Positions 45,750-58,215 are shown, counted from the stretch's first letter. The stretch: DNA of 64,000 bases from Rotaria sp. Silwood1 (GCA_905250075.1 CAJNOP010000083.1:377092-441091); one strand, 5' to 3'. Notes: generated by a model from the letters alone, not told the origin. Program-made: numbers and translations.

Positions 45750-48700
45750 ATGGTTAGTGAAATTTTGAGAAATAATAAATAGATTTCGTTTTTTTTTTGT
45801 TTCTATATATAAATATAGGCTGATCCAGGACCAACTCAAAGAACACAAGGCTGTGATGGAATTGATTATAGTGCAGAGAATGAAGAAGATGGTGTTGAAG
45901 AATCCAAAATATGGGGTCGACTTTTATCAATAAATAAATTTTTTCCATCAGTTAATTTAATTGATAATGAATATTCATTAGGTCGTGGTAAAAAATGTTC
46001 AATAATACTTGAATCAAAAGAACTTCAAGCATCAAAATATTATCTAACATATTCATCGACACATTTTAAAATTGTTCGTGATACAGTTAAAAATTATGTT
46101 TATATTCAAGATTTATCATCTAATGGTACATATGTGAATGGTGAAAAAATTGGTAAAAATAAACGACATGTTCTTGATAATAATGCTGAAATAGCTTTAG
46201 CATCAAAAACACATCGTGTTTATGTTTACATTGATACAAATGCAACAGAAGATTCAACTGTTCCATCAAATGTACGTGAAAAATATATTATATCAAAAGA
46301 AATTGGACGTGGTGCTTATGGTGAAGTTAAATTATGTTTTATTCGAGGTAAGAAAAAAACAAATTTAAAATATATAATCAAAGTTTATTAAGTCTTTTAC
46401 ATGAAGAAAAAAATTACTTATCATAAGAAAAAAAGTTGATTTTTGAGATAAATGCATTAGAACACCCTCCAAGGTTTGGTCTTTCATGAACGACATGATT
46501 TGACAGTTCAAATTTTCGTAAAAAATTTATTCATGCTTTCGATTACTGTCTGCTTGACAAATATGCAGCTGTATTGACTGTTTTATTAAAAAAGCATTTT
46601 AATTATTATATTAAAATAAATGCGGAAACTTGGGATTTAAATCCGAGAGTTATGTGTACTTCAAAAAGTGAATTAGATAGATGAGTTATCCTAGAATATG
46701 TGGATATCAAAATTATACTGGGAAACCTTCCCGATAAACTGTTTATTTCTATTGACTATTGATCCATCAATAGGGCTTGGAGGCGAATAGAGCTCAAATT
46801 TGAACTCTTCGCCTTGATTTACCCTAAGAAAGTCGTTTTTCCTATAGCTTGATTTTTATTGGTCACTGCTCAACTAATAGTATTTCGAGGCAAGTGGAGA
46901 ACGGATTCGAGTTCTCCGCCCCAGAAAACCTCAAAGTATCAACTCTATGATCGGAAGATAGAGCTCGAATTGTGAGTCAATTAGATGGTGGACAAAAACG
47001 GAACTTATTTCCGTTTAATTATCTTTGTAATAGGTGAGTTAGCCTTCTCGTTCCTTTATGTTTTATATACCATTTTGCAGCTCATGAAATTCTCTATCGA
47101 ATGGTATATAATAGTTCGGGTTTTATTTGACTATGATGAGAAAAGTCTTTTACGAAAGCTGGGATGGGTCGATTTTCGCATAGGAAGCCATAGGGAAAAA
47201 TGACTATTTTTGCAATAACTCACGAATGGCTCGGCCGATCATGCTCATCTTCGAGCTAGATCGAGATATTGTTAAGACTAAACTGTGTAGAAAATTTCAT
47301 CATGATCTGACTCTCCTTTCAAAAGCGAAAAGTGTGTCTTCTTGATTGCGAACGAAAATCAAAGTAATTAGCATGTCGACAGTGTGGGTGAGGACTGAAA
47401 TTTTGTCCGCAATTAAGAAGTACCCTTAAAGTCTTCCATGCTCTTTCAAATATAAAAAATTAAATTAATAAAAAGAAAACTCACAAAGAATCAATGAGCT
47501 ATTTTTGAGCTTTGTTGGTTGAAAATAACCCGAAAATGTCATGATATAGGTCAAAAAACTTCATTTAAGAAGCTGCGAGTCCTTTCGTATATGACGATGG
47601 AACTTCTGTAGGTGCTAAAAAGTTTTTGAGCTCAAGTTGCAATTTCGTTGAGATGTCGATTTTTTTAGTAGAATTTTTCGATAGAACTGGTCTTTTCCGA
47701 TAAAATCATAGTTTTGAATTTTGACCTGAAACTTAACATACGTTTTAAAACTATTAATATAGACAGTCTTTTGTGTGTAGTTAAAATATATGTTTTCCAT
47801 TAGTCATCAATTTCTTTACAAATTTACTGAGACGAAAAATTGTGACGAAAGAAAGTCTTCACGAATGCTAAAAAGAGTATTAAAAACTGCAGGAAAAGAT
47901 ATATTTAAAAAAAAAACTGATGAATGAATGATTTTCGTGTAGTTTTGAGAGATTTTCTTTCGTAACTGTTCTTGCCTTCTTAAACAAAAGCTATGGGACC
48001 TAGTCAAATTCAAATACAGAAATTTAGCTTCTATCGGATTCGATGAGCGCTCTACCAATCGTTTCAAAGATTTGCATCTTGCTATTCATTCAATAGAATT
48101 TGGTTTTTCAATTGAAGAAAAACTTTTGATGTATTAAGCATCAAATGATGGAAAAGTGAACAACAAGAAATAACTCTACGTTGATTTGTTTTTGTCTGAG
48201 AGTGATCACTAAATAGTTAAAATCTTGATCCTTTACTTGTTCATGTTCACAGAAGATGGTAGATATTAGTGAAAAAAAAATTCGAGTCCAAAAATACATA
48301 AATTCATAGCTTTCTAATTTTATACCATTTAAAATATTCTGCTTTTTTGTTTCTTAGGTACCTGTGATCGATTTGCAATGAAAATTATTGCAAAAAAACA
48401 TTTTACACTTATGGGTACTCAAGCACATACATTTAATCAACAAATTCAATCGGAATGTTCAATTTTACGTGGACTTAATCATCCATGTATTATACGTGTT
48501 TATGATGTTTATGATACGCCAGAGGCTGTTTATATTGTACTTGAATTAGTCGAAGGTGGAGAATTATTTGATCGTATTGTAGCTAATGGTCAATTTGATG
48601 AAACAACAAGTAAATTTCTTTTTCGACAAATGTGTCTTGGTGTAAAATATTTACATGATCATTCAATAACACATCGTGATTTAAAACCAGAAAATGTTCT

Positions 48701-49572
48701 TTTAACATCACCAGATACGAATGAAACATTAATTAAAATAACAGATTTTGGTTTATCCAGATTTATTAATGAAACAACATTGATGAAAACATTTTGTGGT
48801 ACACCGAATTATCTTGGTAAGAATTAGATTAAAAAACTAATGATTTTGAATATGTTCTTGTATTCATATTCTTTTTTTTTTAGCTCCAGAAGTTTTATCT
48901 ACACATGGTGAAGCAAGTTATACAAATAAAGTTGATGTTTGGAGTTTAGGTGTAATTCTATACATTTGTTTAGGTAAGAATATCTGTTATTTTGGTTCTT
49001 TTTATGTTTTGTGATGCCAAGTATCTAAATAATGACTTCAATAGTCAATGAAGTTCTCTATTAGATTTTATGTAAAAAATTTTTCTAAAAAATCCAATCA
49101 CAGAAAAAAATTAAACACTTCTTTTTCCCTGATAATTTTGATTTGTATAGTTTCATTCATTGTTTTTTTTTCAGTTGGTTATCCACCATTCAGTGAGTCT
49201 ATTAGTGGAATTCCATTGAATGATCAAATTATTAAAGGTCTTTATACATTTCCTGATGAATTTTGGTCAGAAGTTTCAGCACCAGCTAAAGATCTCATTC
49301 GTAAAATGATGTGTGTTGATCCAGCAACACGATTAACAATGAATGCGGTACTCGAACATCCATGGTTAGCTGATGATCATGATAATACGGCACGTGTAGA
49401 TAAAATAATGTATCCATCAACGGTAATTTCAACACCTCCAACTATTAAAAGTGTTAAACGTCCTGCATGTGATGATGATACTTCAACAAGTGAACCATGT
49501 ACGAAAGAAGTTGAAGAAACACCAACAGAAAGTAATACTTCATCTGGTAGACCTAAACGAGTTAAACATTGA
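45750..49572 (+). CDS. CHK2-like checkpoint kinase (FHA + Ser/Thr kinase)
   Basis: Five exons (45750-45752, 45819-46347, 48358-48816, 48884-48973, 49175-49572) join in frame to 492 residues. The first contains only the ATG, followed by GTTAGT and a 66-bp intron; this start is inferred. Residues 7-11 hold two TQ sites, a minimal SQ/TQ region that ATM-type kinases would phosphorylate. FHA domain about 45-140: G56-R57-G58 and SSNGTYVNG at 101-109 for phosphothreonine binding. Kinase domain 158-390: GRGAYG 164-169, K186, HRD 283-285, DFG 307-309, APE 331-333. T322 and T326 match the CHK2 activation-loop autophosphorylation sites. The basic end RPKRVKH is a likely nuclear signal. It acts in DNA-damage checkpoint signalling, of special interest in an organism known for surviving breakage. 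Intron 2 is about 2 kb. Confidence 0.9.
46348..48357 (+). other. Oversized intron of the CHK2-like gene
   Basis: About 2.0 kb against 66-201 bp for the gene's other introns. It contains two strong hairpins (GGCGAATAGAGCTCAAA / TTTGAACTCTTCGCC at 46782-46813 and GGAGAAC / GTTCTCC at 46896-46917) in a stretch richer in GC than the rest. It probably carries an inserted element, but I could not find its ends. No gene inside is supported. Confidence 0.6.
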
Positions 49573-52205
49573 TTAGTGTATGTCTTTTCTTTTCATCTCG
49601 GTGAACTTATCTTGAACATGTTTTCGTATCGTCGAACAGCAATTGTTTATATGTTTAAATTTATTTTTTTGCTTTTTGTATAGTATTAAAATATCTTCTA
49701 TACTTTTTTGTGTTGTGTTTCGAGATGCTGAGATTTGATTTTATTGGATTATTTGTATTGACTAATCTATCTCTTTTTAGTTTTCCGTCCTTATTTTTGA
49801 CTTTGTTTTATGTCTCATATGAGTGGATTACATCAAGAAAAGTTGTTTAGATTTATCTTTTTAATACTGGTCAATCTAAAGTGTGTCATGAAAGAATAAT
49901 AAATTTAAATCTTGAATAAATAAGACAAGAATAAAATACGAACTTCAAAGAGAAAAATGAAGTTTAGCATTTGCAAGAATTTTGTTTAAGTTTTTAATTC
50001 AAAAATGGTTTCTTAAAGAGAATATAGAAGTTTATCAAATTTTCTTTGTGATGATGATAGTTAGGAATAGTTCGAGAAAAGTTTTAAATGGATATAAATG
50101 ATATCTTATCAGAATTATGTATGGGTCCAAAAACATTAGCAAAACTATCTTTATTGAGGTCTTTGGAAAACCGAGATCTATGTAGATTTGTCGAGAAAGA
50201 CTGACTCAAGATTATGGCGACTATATTATGGATTTTTATTGTCATCAGTAAAAAACATAATTTTTTTAATTGATTGTAAACTTAAAAAATGAACATTGAT
50301 TGTCAAAAGGGTTCTTTGATACAAATTTTTTCATAAATAATCAATTTTTACTGTTCATGAAAAAATTTTTAGGAAATTGTTATAATTATATTTCACTTAA
50401 ATTCTTAAATGTAATAATGACATGAAATTTTATGAGCCACATTAAATCGCTATTTTTCATCAAGAAAATAAACAGAAGTGCAAAATAGGAACATTAGGAA
50501 CTCAATTTGATGGCTTCCTATTCAATAAACTATAAATTATTGTTAGACTTTTTTTGTCGTTCATAATGATGACATATATTCATCCTATCATGCATAAAAA
50601 TTCAGAATAATATTTGCAGCAGTTTTATAATTAAGAACATCGTATAACAGAAGAATAAAAGTCATCAGTATACATATAAGATATTGTATTGTGATAAAAG
50701 TATCACTAAACAGAAACATCGATATGACAGGATTTTGTTAGCAAGAACTTTCGTAAGCCTAGTATTTTTTCTTTAAACTATAGAGAGAAATACTAAAATG
50801 ATATCTTTTCGTACTTTGTTTTCCTTCTTATTTTTTTAAATACCTTCTATAAAAAAGAAAATTCAATGATACTTGAGTATTAGACATAGAATTTCCTCAT
50901 TTTTAATCAAGCATATATAATAGTGCGTGATCAATTAGTTATTTTAATCTGTTTTTATTTTCAACTGATTATATTTTCTTTGTTAACAATTCGTATGTTT
51001 ATAGTTGTTTTCTAATATAAAAACACTAATAACAAGGGTAAAGACATGAGCACCATGTTATAACACTTATTCTGACTATTCTTATTTTGCTATTGATTAT
51101 TTATTAAAATCAAATTATGCAGAAGAATCAAATATTGATCGATTTATTGTTAACCAATTTTGATTTTCTCCATACCTTATGTCTTACTAATCATCGAAAG
51201 TTGTATTATTCTACTAAATTTATGCTTTACTTTTCAATATCCAATATTTCTTTTCATATCTAATCGTTTGTTCCAGAAATACAACGAAATCATCTTTTAA
51301 TAGATAAATATTATAAAATTATGGCAGACTACCGTCTACACTTAATTTGTATTATTATTTCAATATTTTTCATTGTTTTGTCTTTATTAATTATATTTCT
51401 TGTTTTGTCATTTGCTTGATACTATAAATCAGTGAGAGTGTAGAAATACTTTATTTATAACATCAACATTTTTCGAATACATGTCCTTATGATTACGAAA
51501 TTTGTATAGATCAGATGAACTAAATATGAAGTTTTAATCTTCAATAAATCTGCGTGTTCTCATGAAATATATTGAACTTCAGCTTTGTTTTTGATTTTTC
51601 GTAAATTTAATATTGGTTAATTTTTTTTCTTTTTGTCAGCGGTTGACAAAAGCGGTTCTATCTATGATAGGCTTCGTTGTCAAGTAGACAATTTATCCTG
51701 AAACATAAATTAGATAATAATTAATTTAAATATTAAAAAAAAATAATGAAAGAAATAGTGGAAATCGAACAACAATAAATGACAGTAACCAGACTCTTTA
51801 GTTTGAGAGTGTTTAACTATGTCAATATCACAATTATGCACACATATTTTGATTATGCTTTTAGCTAGAGATAACAAATTATGTTGTTTAACTCTTGAAA
51901 TCATGTAAAATTAGGTAACAAACAAAAATCAGCCAACGAGATAATGAAATAAAAGTAAAGAATCATTCGAAAACCAAATGTCAAAGAAGTTTTTTAGCGA
52001 TCAAAATTATCTTTCCGATAGAGTTGCTGTCGTCGAGCAGTCGAAAGTGAATGCACAATGAAAAAATATTTTCGACGATTCTTTATTCGATGATTTTTGA
52101 GGTGCACCATCGTTAGTTTTTTAATGCCTATTCGGATTACTTCATGTGCCGGAATTACTGCCGTTGGGTTTATAGCCGTAAAAAATATTATATAAGATGC
52201 TTTTT
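49573..52205. other. Gene-free AT-rich spacer
   Basis: About 2.6 kb with no recognisable gene. The first part is the 3' UTR of the kinase; AATAAA occurs at 49898. Confidence 0.45.
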
Positions 52206-52284
52206 GGGTTTGGTTGTGAATGTGAATGTGGGCGTGTGTGTGGGTATGTGAGTGGATGAAAATAAAATACACACCCACATCCAT
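52206..52284. repeat. Telomere-like hairpin
   Basis: The G-rich arm (52206-52256) contains TGTGAATGTGAATGTGGG and GTGTGTGTGGGTATGTG. The C-rich arm ACACACCCACATCCATC follows at about 52269-52285. Together they can fold back on each other. Related hairpins lie at 7978, 53886, 54975 and 57711. Confidence 0.6.
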
Positions 52285-52740
52285 CTTTATCTTCTTGTTT
52301 GCACAAAAAGTGGAGCTATATATATTATTATCTGTTTTGAAATTTAATAAATAAAATCTGTTTTTTCATTTCAATAATTCATTCGAATAAAAAACTAACT
52401 GGACACAATTTATTCTTTTAATTTAAGTTCGAAATATATCAATAAAATTTTTATTTCTATTTTATAGTTTTGATTTTTTTTGTTTTTGGTAAAGTAGCAC
52501 ACTACAGAGTATATCAAATTAATGATTGTTAATCTACTTTTCCATTGTTCGTTTTCAATGTGTCTCAATTTGATGATCCTTCACATTTTACTTTGACTGA
52601 TTAGATACGAAAATTATTCAGCAAGAAAATTCGATACAATTATCAAAATCTTACGATTAATTGCCTGAATTTTCTTTTTTTTTTAAAAAACAAAAGAATC
52701 AAATAAATCGTAGTTATGTGTAATCAAACGAATATTTTTA

Positions 52741-53390
52741 CCCTGATACGGTCACCTGAGGTCCGCCTGGACCTCAACTAATTTCATTTAAGTGTTATTC
52801 ACACACAACGTCAGACAAAATCCCGCCTCTCCAGATATGCTCTAGTGAAGATTTGTACTATATGCCGCTGACGTCAGCTGTTTGTCATAACTAGCTGTTT
52901 ACGTGATAAACTATCTCGAAGTACGTGTGAACGCTTGTTGCCCACCTGGGGTCCACCCTGACCCCAGTGAAATTCCTTTTAATGTTTTGTAATTGTAGCC
53001 ATAAATAGGGTCTTGTTCTTTTATGGACACTTTAGGAACACCCAGTAGAGTACGCCGGTAACAGCAGTCAATCTGACCGATGCTGTAAAAATAGAGCGTT
53101 ACTTCAGGAACAATTAGTTTTCAGCTACATCGTATATTGCTGAAATTTCAGTTCTAAGAAAAAAGAAACTATGCTAGGGACGAGAACAACGTAAAAAAGA
53201 TTGAATAAATACCATTCAAATTAACTACTGTTCTGTTTGTTCTTCTTGGACATAAGTCTCCTTCAGAACTATTATAGTTCTATTACAAAACAATGGTAAT
53301 GTAGTATATTGTTTCTATTTTATCAGACTGGGGTCCATACGAACCCCAGGTGGTCAGCAAGTGGTAGTCCAGAACGTGACCGTTTCAGGG
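52741..53390. mobile_element. Non-autonomous piggyBac-like element, 650 bp
   Basis: The ends are 15-base inverted repeats CCCTGATACGGTCAC and GTGACCGTTTCAGGG with one mismatch. The right end is followed by TTAA (53391-53394) and the left is preceded by TTTA (52737-52740), consistent with a TTAA target duplication with one mutated copy. TTAA targets and CCY-starting ends are the hallmark of piggyBac. Three internal hairpins share the plan GGTCC...GGACC or GGGGTC...GACCCC (about 52758-52776, 52946-52966 and 53325-53348). No transposase is encoded. A second decayed, gene-free stretch follows to 53.8 kb. Confidence 0.75.
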
Positions 53391-53885
53391 TTAAAAAGAT
53401 TTTATTTTTGTTCTTTATGTCAGATGATTTCATGGTAACTATCTCTCTCTCGATCATATGAGAAAATAATCATGAATCATCAACAACTGCAAAGAAAAAA
53501 AATGATTTGCTCTCTAATAACCATTAACAGTAGCAGATTTAGGGAGAAATGGAGAACTAGAAATAATCGCACACTTCCAAAACATTTTTCTCCGGTTTTC
53601 TAGCAGTAAAAGATATTAAAAAATCCTAGATCCACCATTGACCATCAATTCTATCGATTTAAAGTCAATTCCAATCTATCAAAATTTATAAAAGACAATA
53701 TTAGCAAATATAATTGTTCGAATGATTTCTCTGAAAAAGAATATCTTTAAAAATAAACATTCTAGTTTTTACTAGTATGTCTTTATACAAATGGCGACAA
53801 TTTCAACAAGACTAAAACTAATTTGTTCAGATTTCATGACTTCTCATCAAGTGAGTTTTCAAAAAGTCAGAAAGATTAGTAATAA

Positions 53886-53930
53886 GGGTGTGGGTGTCGA
53901 TTATATCTTAACTAATACCCACACCCCACC
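53886..53930. repeat. Telomere-like hairpin
   Basis: GGGTGTGGGTGT (53886-53897) and ACCCACACCCCACC (53917-53930) form a near-perfect stem across about 19 bases. Confidence 0.7.
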
Positions 53931-54317
53931 TTTACATGAATCGATGCACTGGATGAGTCTCTTTTCAACGGTGAAAACTGCAACTCTCTATGTTGTTTCT
54001 ATCAAAAGTTATTTAAAAAATACCCATCCGTCTTCTTTGCTGAAATGGGCAGTGGAATCCTAGTGAAAAAAACAAACAATATCATATTCAACTATGGAAA
54101 CAAGACAGATATGATTAATATTAATTCTTGATTTTAGTCTGATCTCTTTGAAAAATAAAAATAAATCATAGCTTGTCAATTTTATTTCGACTACAATCAT
54201 CTATTTGTTAGCTTCTTTACATGAAATGAATCTATTTCTAGACTATAGACATCAGATTTGATTTCTAACTATGCGTTCTCTCTTTTAATGTATTTCAATA
54301 GGACATGCTGCTTTTGT

Positions 54318-54550
54318 CTTTTTTTTCAACAGATTTTTTCGACGTTCTAACATCCATTATACCGAATTGTAGCCGGAATTTCGCTACATATACGATAAAA
54401 TTACCATGCATCAGAGTGACCTGGTTGAAGCAAAGAGATCAAAAAGACGGTACCAAGATGTCTAAATTTTACCATATATATAGCGGAATTTTGGCTACAA
54501 TTTGGTATGATGAAAGTTAAAATGTCAAAAAAACTCGCTGAAAAAAAAAC
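54318..54550. mobile_element. Inverted-repeat element (MITE-like), about 230 bp
   Basis: Arms of about 85 bases (54318-54402 and 54463-54550) are imperfect reverse complements. The left has ACCGAATTGTAGCCGGAATT, and the right reverse-complemented has ACCAAATTGTAGCCAAAATT. The spacer is about 60 bases. No coding sequence is present. The superfamily is not identified. Confidence 0.75.
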
Positions 54551-54974
54551 AACAACAACATATTGACGTAAAAACCGTGATAAAAAAGTGTTTGTCTACT
54601 CATATGAACCATATAGAAAGACTCATCGTCATCGAAGTCCGCTCTTTCCAACTATGCGAATTTCGAGCTCGATAGCCTTAGTCGGTCAAAAGTTATTCAA
54701 AAAATGGTCACGACCATTTAACTCTGAAATGGACAGTAGTTTATCACCACATTCATCTGATAAGCTAACACTTATTTTCCAGTGATGAGGCAAAAAGAAA
54801 CAGGAGAGACCAGTCCGCTAGAACAAGGTGAAAAAAACATGTATGCTCATTATTTTCATCTTCATTATCACAAGCCCCTCGAGATATTATTAGATAAAAT
54901 ATGAAAATTGTTTATTGTGAAAAACTTTGTACAAAATGTAATAAAAATGATACAATATTTTTGAAATCTTTCTT

Positions 54975-55036
54975 ATGAGGAGTGTGAATGTGAGTATTAG
55001 TTTTAGACGTTCAATCACTCTCATCCACACCCTCAT
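54975..55036. repeat. Telomere-like hairpin
   Basis: The arms ATGAGGAGTGTGAATGTGAGT (54975-54995) and ACTCTCATCCACACCCTCAT (55017-55036) pair with few mismatches. It lies just beyond the 3' end of the AllA-like gene. Confidence 0.65.
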
Positions 55037-55122
55037 GTTTGGGAGAATATGATTACAGTAAATTTTAAGAGAACATTTCTAGTTCAATGATTAAAAGAAT
55101 TGTTTAATTATTTTGTTGTTCA

Positions 55123-58100
55123 TCAACCATTTATTTGTTCTTGGTCACCTGCTGTGAGTTCGAATTGATACCCAATTTTAACACCAAGACGTTTTTGAAG
55201 ATCAATTTTGTAGATATCACCTTGTCCTAACATTTCACCTGGTTCACGCATGGCAGCTAAAGCTTCGACTACTTCAGCGCTATTGAATGTCAAAATAGTT
55301 ACTGGATTACCAAGACTAACTGGAAAATCATGCCATGTACCTTTTTTAAGAATCAAACCACAACCTAAAATAGAAAACAATATCAATAAAGATCTGTTAC
55401 AATTTTATCAATTTAATTTATATGCTAACTTCTTCTCTTAGTATAGAAGAGCACTTCAGAGGCACACCTGTGAAAGTTATATTAGCAGTCTATGACTGTC
55501 AAATAGGTTGTTTGGAGAAGCTTGTTATGGTAGCTTCTTTGGAGCTGAAATGTGGAACTTACGTATTCCCTTCAACCTTGTTATTCTAAAACATCATCTG
55601 TAAACTGAAAAAACTTTTTGTCGGCTATAGTTGTATTTATTAATAATCGATGACAAGAACAACAATGTATTATTTATTTCTACATTTAAAACTGAAAGTG
55701 CCGTTTTCGTTTGAGCGCGCCCCATTTCATTTATTCAGTTCAGTTCAGTTAAGTGCCTTATCTGTTGCAGATGTTGGCTACCATTTTCATTTATTATTGT
55801 TGCTATATACTCGATAATAATCATTTTTCTTTGTTTTCTTTTAATTTGAAAATTTTTTTTTTTTACCATCAACTATTTCATAAATAAGACCATTACAATA
55901 ATGCAGTTTATATGCATCAGCCGCTCTTATCACACTATTATATATCTCAATTAATCCATAAATGGTGACAGTGTTGACTTCTGACACTGATAAAAAGGGG
56001 AAAGCGAAAATTGATCGATACGATGATTAGTCACTACGACAATTGATCGACGAGAAAAATAGTCAAAAAATTCGTAATAAAAGAAAATGAAATAAAAACT
56101 TCGAATGCGACGAGTCAGCCAAAGCATTACAAGAAGAACATAAAAGACGCCATTGGTACAATGTTCATCACTACAAGGGAGTTTTTTTGCTAGTTGATGC
56201 AGCAGATGAAATGGAATTCCTTTTTAAAATTATTATTGTTAGATTCATGTATTTTCATGAAATTGTATCGAAATTAATTCTGATAGCGCTGTGGAACTGC
56301 GAAAAAAGCTTTTTGAGAGTGTGTTGTAATTGTCAGCGTTGGTGCGACTGCAGGTATGAGTGCCACAACTGTGGTAAATTGTAGTGCGCAATAGGGCTCA
56401 AGAAGATCCATCCCAACACCCGTACTCATTTTTAATTTTCATTTTTTCTTCTGCTTAAAACCAACTGTTCTGGAAAAGGTTGGAGTCCACTTTACTTGCA
56501 CACAGTACTGCAACAACTATATTAAAAGTACCAGTGACAAATTATATACTGATATTAATTTATTTTTTACACTGCTGTCCCTCTTATTGAAAGATTCTTT
56601 TTTCTTCTTCTTTAATTAAGAATTTTTCGACTATTTTTCTCGTCGATCAATTTTCGTAGTGACTACTTTTCGTATCGACCAATTTTCTTCCGCCAATTTT
56701 GGTGGACCCGGTTTCTTCAAATAATTATGAAACTGTTGAAATATTTTATAGCAGTCAAACTCACATTCTTCATACTATTCAACTCGTTTCTTTTATTGTT
56801 AAATAAAGCTGAAGCCTTTTGTGCGCAGTTGTTGAGGTCTGTAATGGAAAGGGGGGAGGGGAGGAGTCGCAAAAGCTTGAACTTGAAACTTAGACTCACT
56901 ATTTTCTTCGAGAATATACGTGAGTTCCACAAAATGAATATTCTGGGTTTTTTTATTTTACAAATATCTGTACACTTTCACAAATCATGTATGGCATTGA
57001 TGGTGTTTGATGTTGTTCTAATATCAGTCTAAACAAATATATTTATGTTCGAAAGGGATTCTGGACTACATAGGCTTTAACAAAGTGATTTTAAGAAATT
57101 TTTTTTTTGCTTCAATGTGGTTACATGTCTTTCGGAAAGACATTAATTGTTTTTTCTATTCATTGAAGCATTTCTGGTGATAGATTTCGGATAAGTGTAA
57201 CTGATACATTAGAGCAAAAGAGAACTAAAGGAGACATAAAAAGACAAAGTGCTGCGAAGAAGTCAGTAATGTTCAATAAATCTAATAAAAGTTATCACGA
57301 TTTATTCAAAATGAATTCAAAAAAGAAGAAATGTCTTATCAAGACTGTAATGGACATCTACGGTCACTACCAAATCTAATCGATGATGAACATAAATAGG
57401 ATAGTTCAACAGATAGCTATCTATTGAAGTTCATTTCCGATGCAGACAACAGTGAAAAGTTACTCATTTGTTTCAATAATTATTTCAATTTAGAACTTGC
57501 CAATGATATTGAAGTTTATTTTGATGATCGAATAAACATCAGACGATGGCGATGAAAATGAGCAAGGTAATTATTCTGATAGTGCAACAAAGTCTACTAG
57601 AATTTCTTCTTCAACAACATCACCTATGATTCTAACAATGATATCAATCACTTAAAGTAAAGTTACTTGCAGTAAATGACCTTTCAGTACAGGGAATAAA
57701 CGCAAGCGTCTAGGGTGTGGATGCGTGGGTAAATGCATAGATGTTCATATTCTGTTCATATAGATACGTCCATACCCACACTCATGTCCTAGATAAATAA
57801 ATATAAAGTTTACCTGGCGGTATAATAAATGCCTTAACATTATTTAGATCTGGTAAAGCTTTTTGTTCTTCAGTTAAATCTGTTCGATTATGTGTTGGTT
57901 TTCCTAAAACCATCATAAATGGTTCTTTGCCGCCAATCCCAATAAATGCTTGAGTTAAGTGCATATGTCTTTCTAACCATTTGGTTTCTTTATTTGGATT
58001 GAAAAGAATTTCTGCTGTACGGCACGTTGCAGGTGGACGACAATCAAATTCAAAATTGTTTCCTTCGATAACAGTACTTTTATAGAATGGAATTGTTAGT

Positions 58101-58215
58101 CCTTGATTCTTTTTAGCTGATAATACGTTAATTAATGTTCCATAGCCATCTTCAATTCCTTCATAGGAACATGTTGGGACTTCGAATGTTGAATTGACAG
58201 TAGAGGATGGGGACA
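55123..58215 (-). CDS. AllA-like ureidoglycolate lyase (5' end unresolved)
   Basis: Two exons (58215-57814 and 55364-55123) join in frame across a 2449-bp GT..AG intron (codon split CCAG|GTTGT, giving PPGCG) and give about 214 residues. The reading IPFYKSTVIEG, then WLERHMHLTQAFIGIGG, then KAFIIPPGCGLILKKGTWHDFPV follows the bacterial AllA family (cupin-like ureidoglycolate lyases). These enzymes release glyoxylate and urea from ureidoglycolate, the last step of allantoin breakdown. An acceptor (TTTTTTTCACAG) just before 58215 means a small upstream exon is missing from this model; the start codon may be split. The gene lies head to head with the PuuE-like gene, an enzyme of the same pathway. 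Animals usually lack this family, so bacterial origin is likely; introns show it has been naturalised. Confidence 0.78.
56000..56693. mobile_element. Foldback element in the AllA-like intron
   Basis: The arms at about 56000-56085 and 56609-56693 are imperfect reverse complements, sharing AATTGATCGACGAGAAAAAT and TAGTCACTACGA. The interior of about 520 bases has no recognisable gene. It is probably a non-autonomous DNA element. Confidence 0.7.
57711..57790. repeat. Telomere-like hairpin in the intron
   Basis: The G-rich arm TAGGGTGTGGATGCGTGGGT (57711-57730) and the C-rich arm CGTCCATACCCACACTCATG (57768-57787) can pair. It sits about 25 bases inside the 5' splice site of the AllA-like intron. 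Confidence 0.6.

Larger units (their letters stand above)
55365..57813 (-). other. Oversized intron of the AllA-like gene
   Basis: It is 2449 bp, against 50-81 bp for typical introns in this window. It holds a foldback element (about 56000-56693) and a telomere-like hairpin right at its 5' side (57711-57790). No gene inside is supported. Confidence 0.7.

Noticed and set aside
46620-46700. tRNA-like stretch (GGGATTTAAATCC)
   Set aside because: The box is a simple palindrome; no cloverleaf stems or anticodon arm could be formed.
54305-54520. 71-codon frame
   Set aside because: Entirely within the MITE-like element; it is read through inverted arms.
56727-57032. 101-codon frame in the AllA-like intron
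   Set aside because: No recognisable domain, lies in an intron next to a foldback element, and has no support beyond being open.
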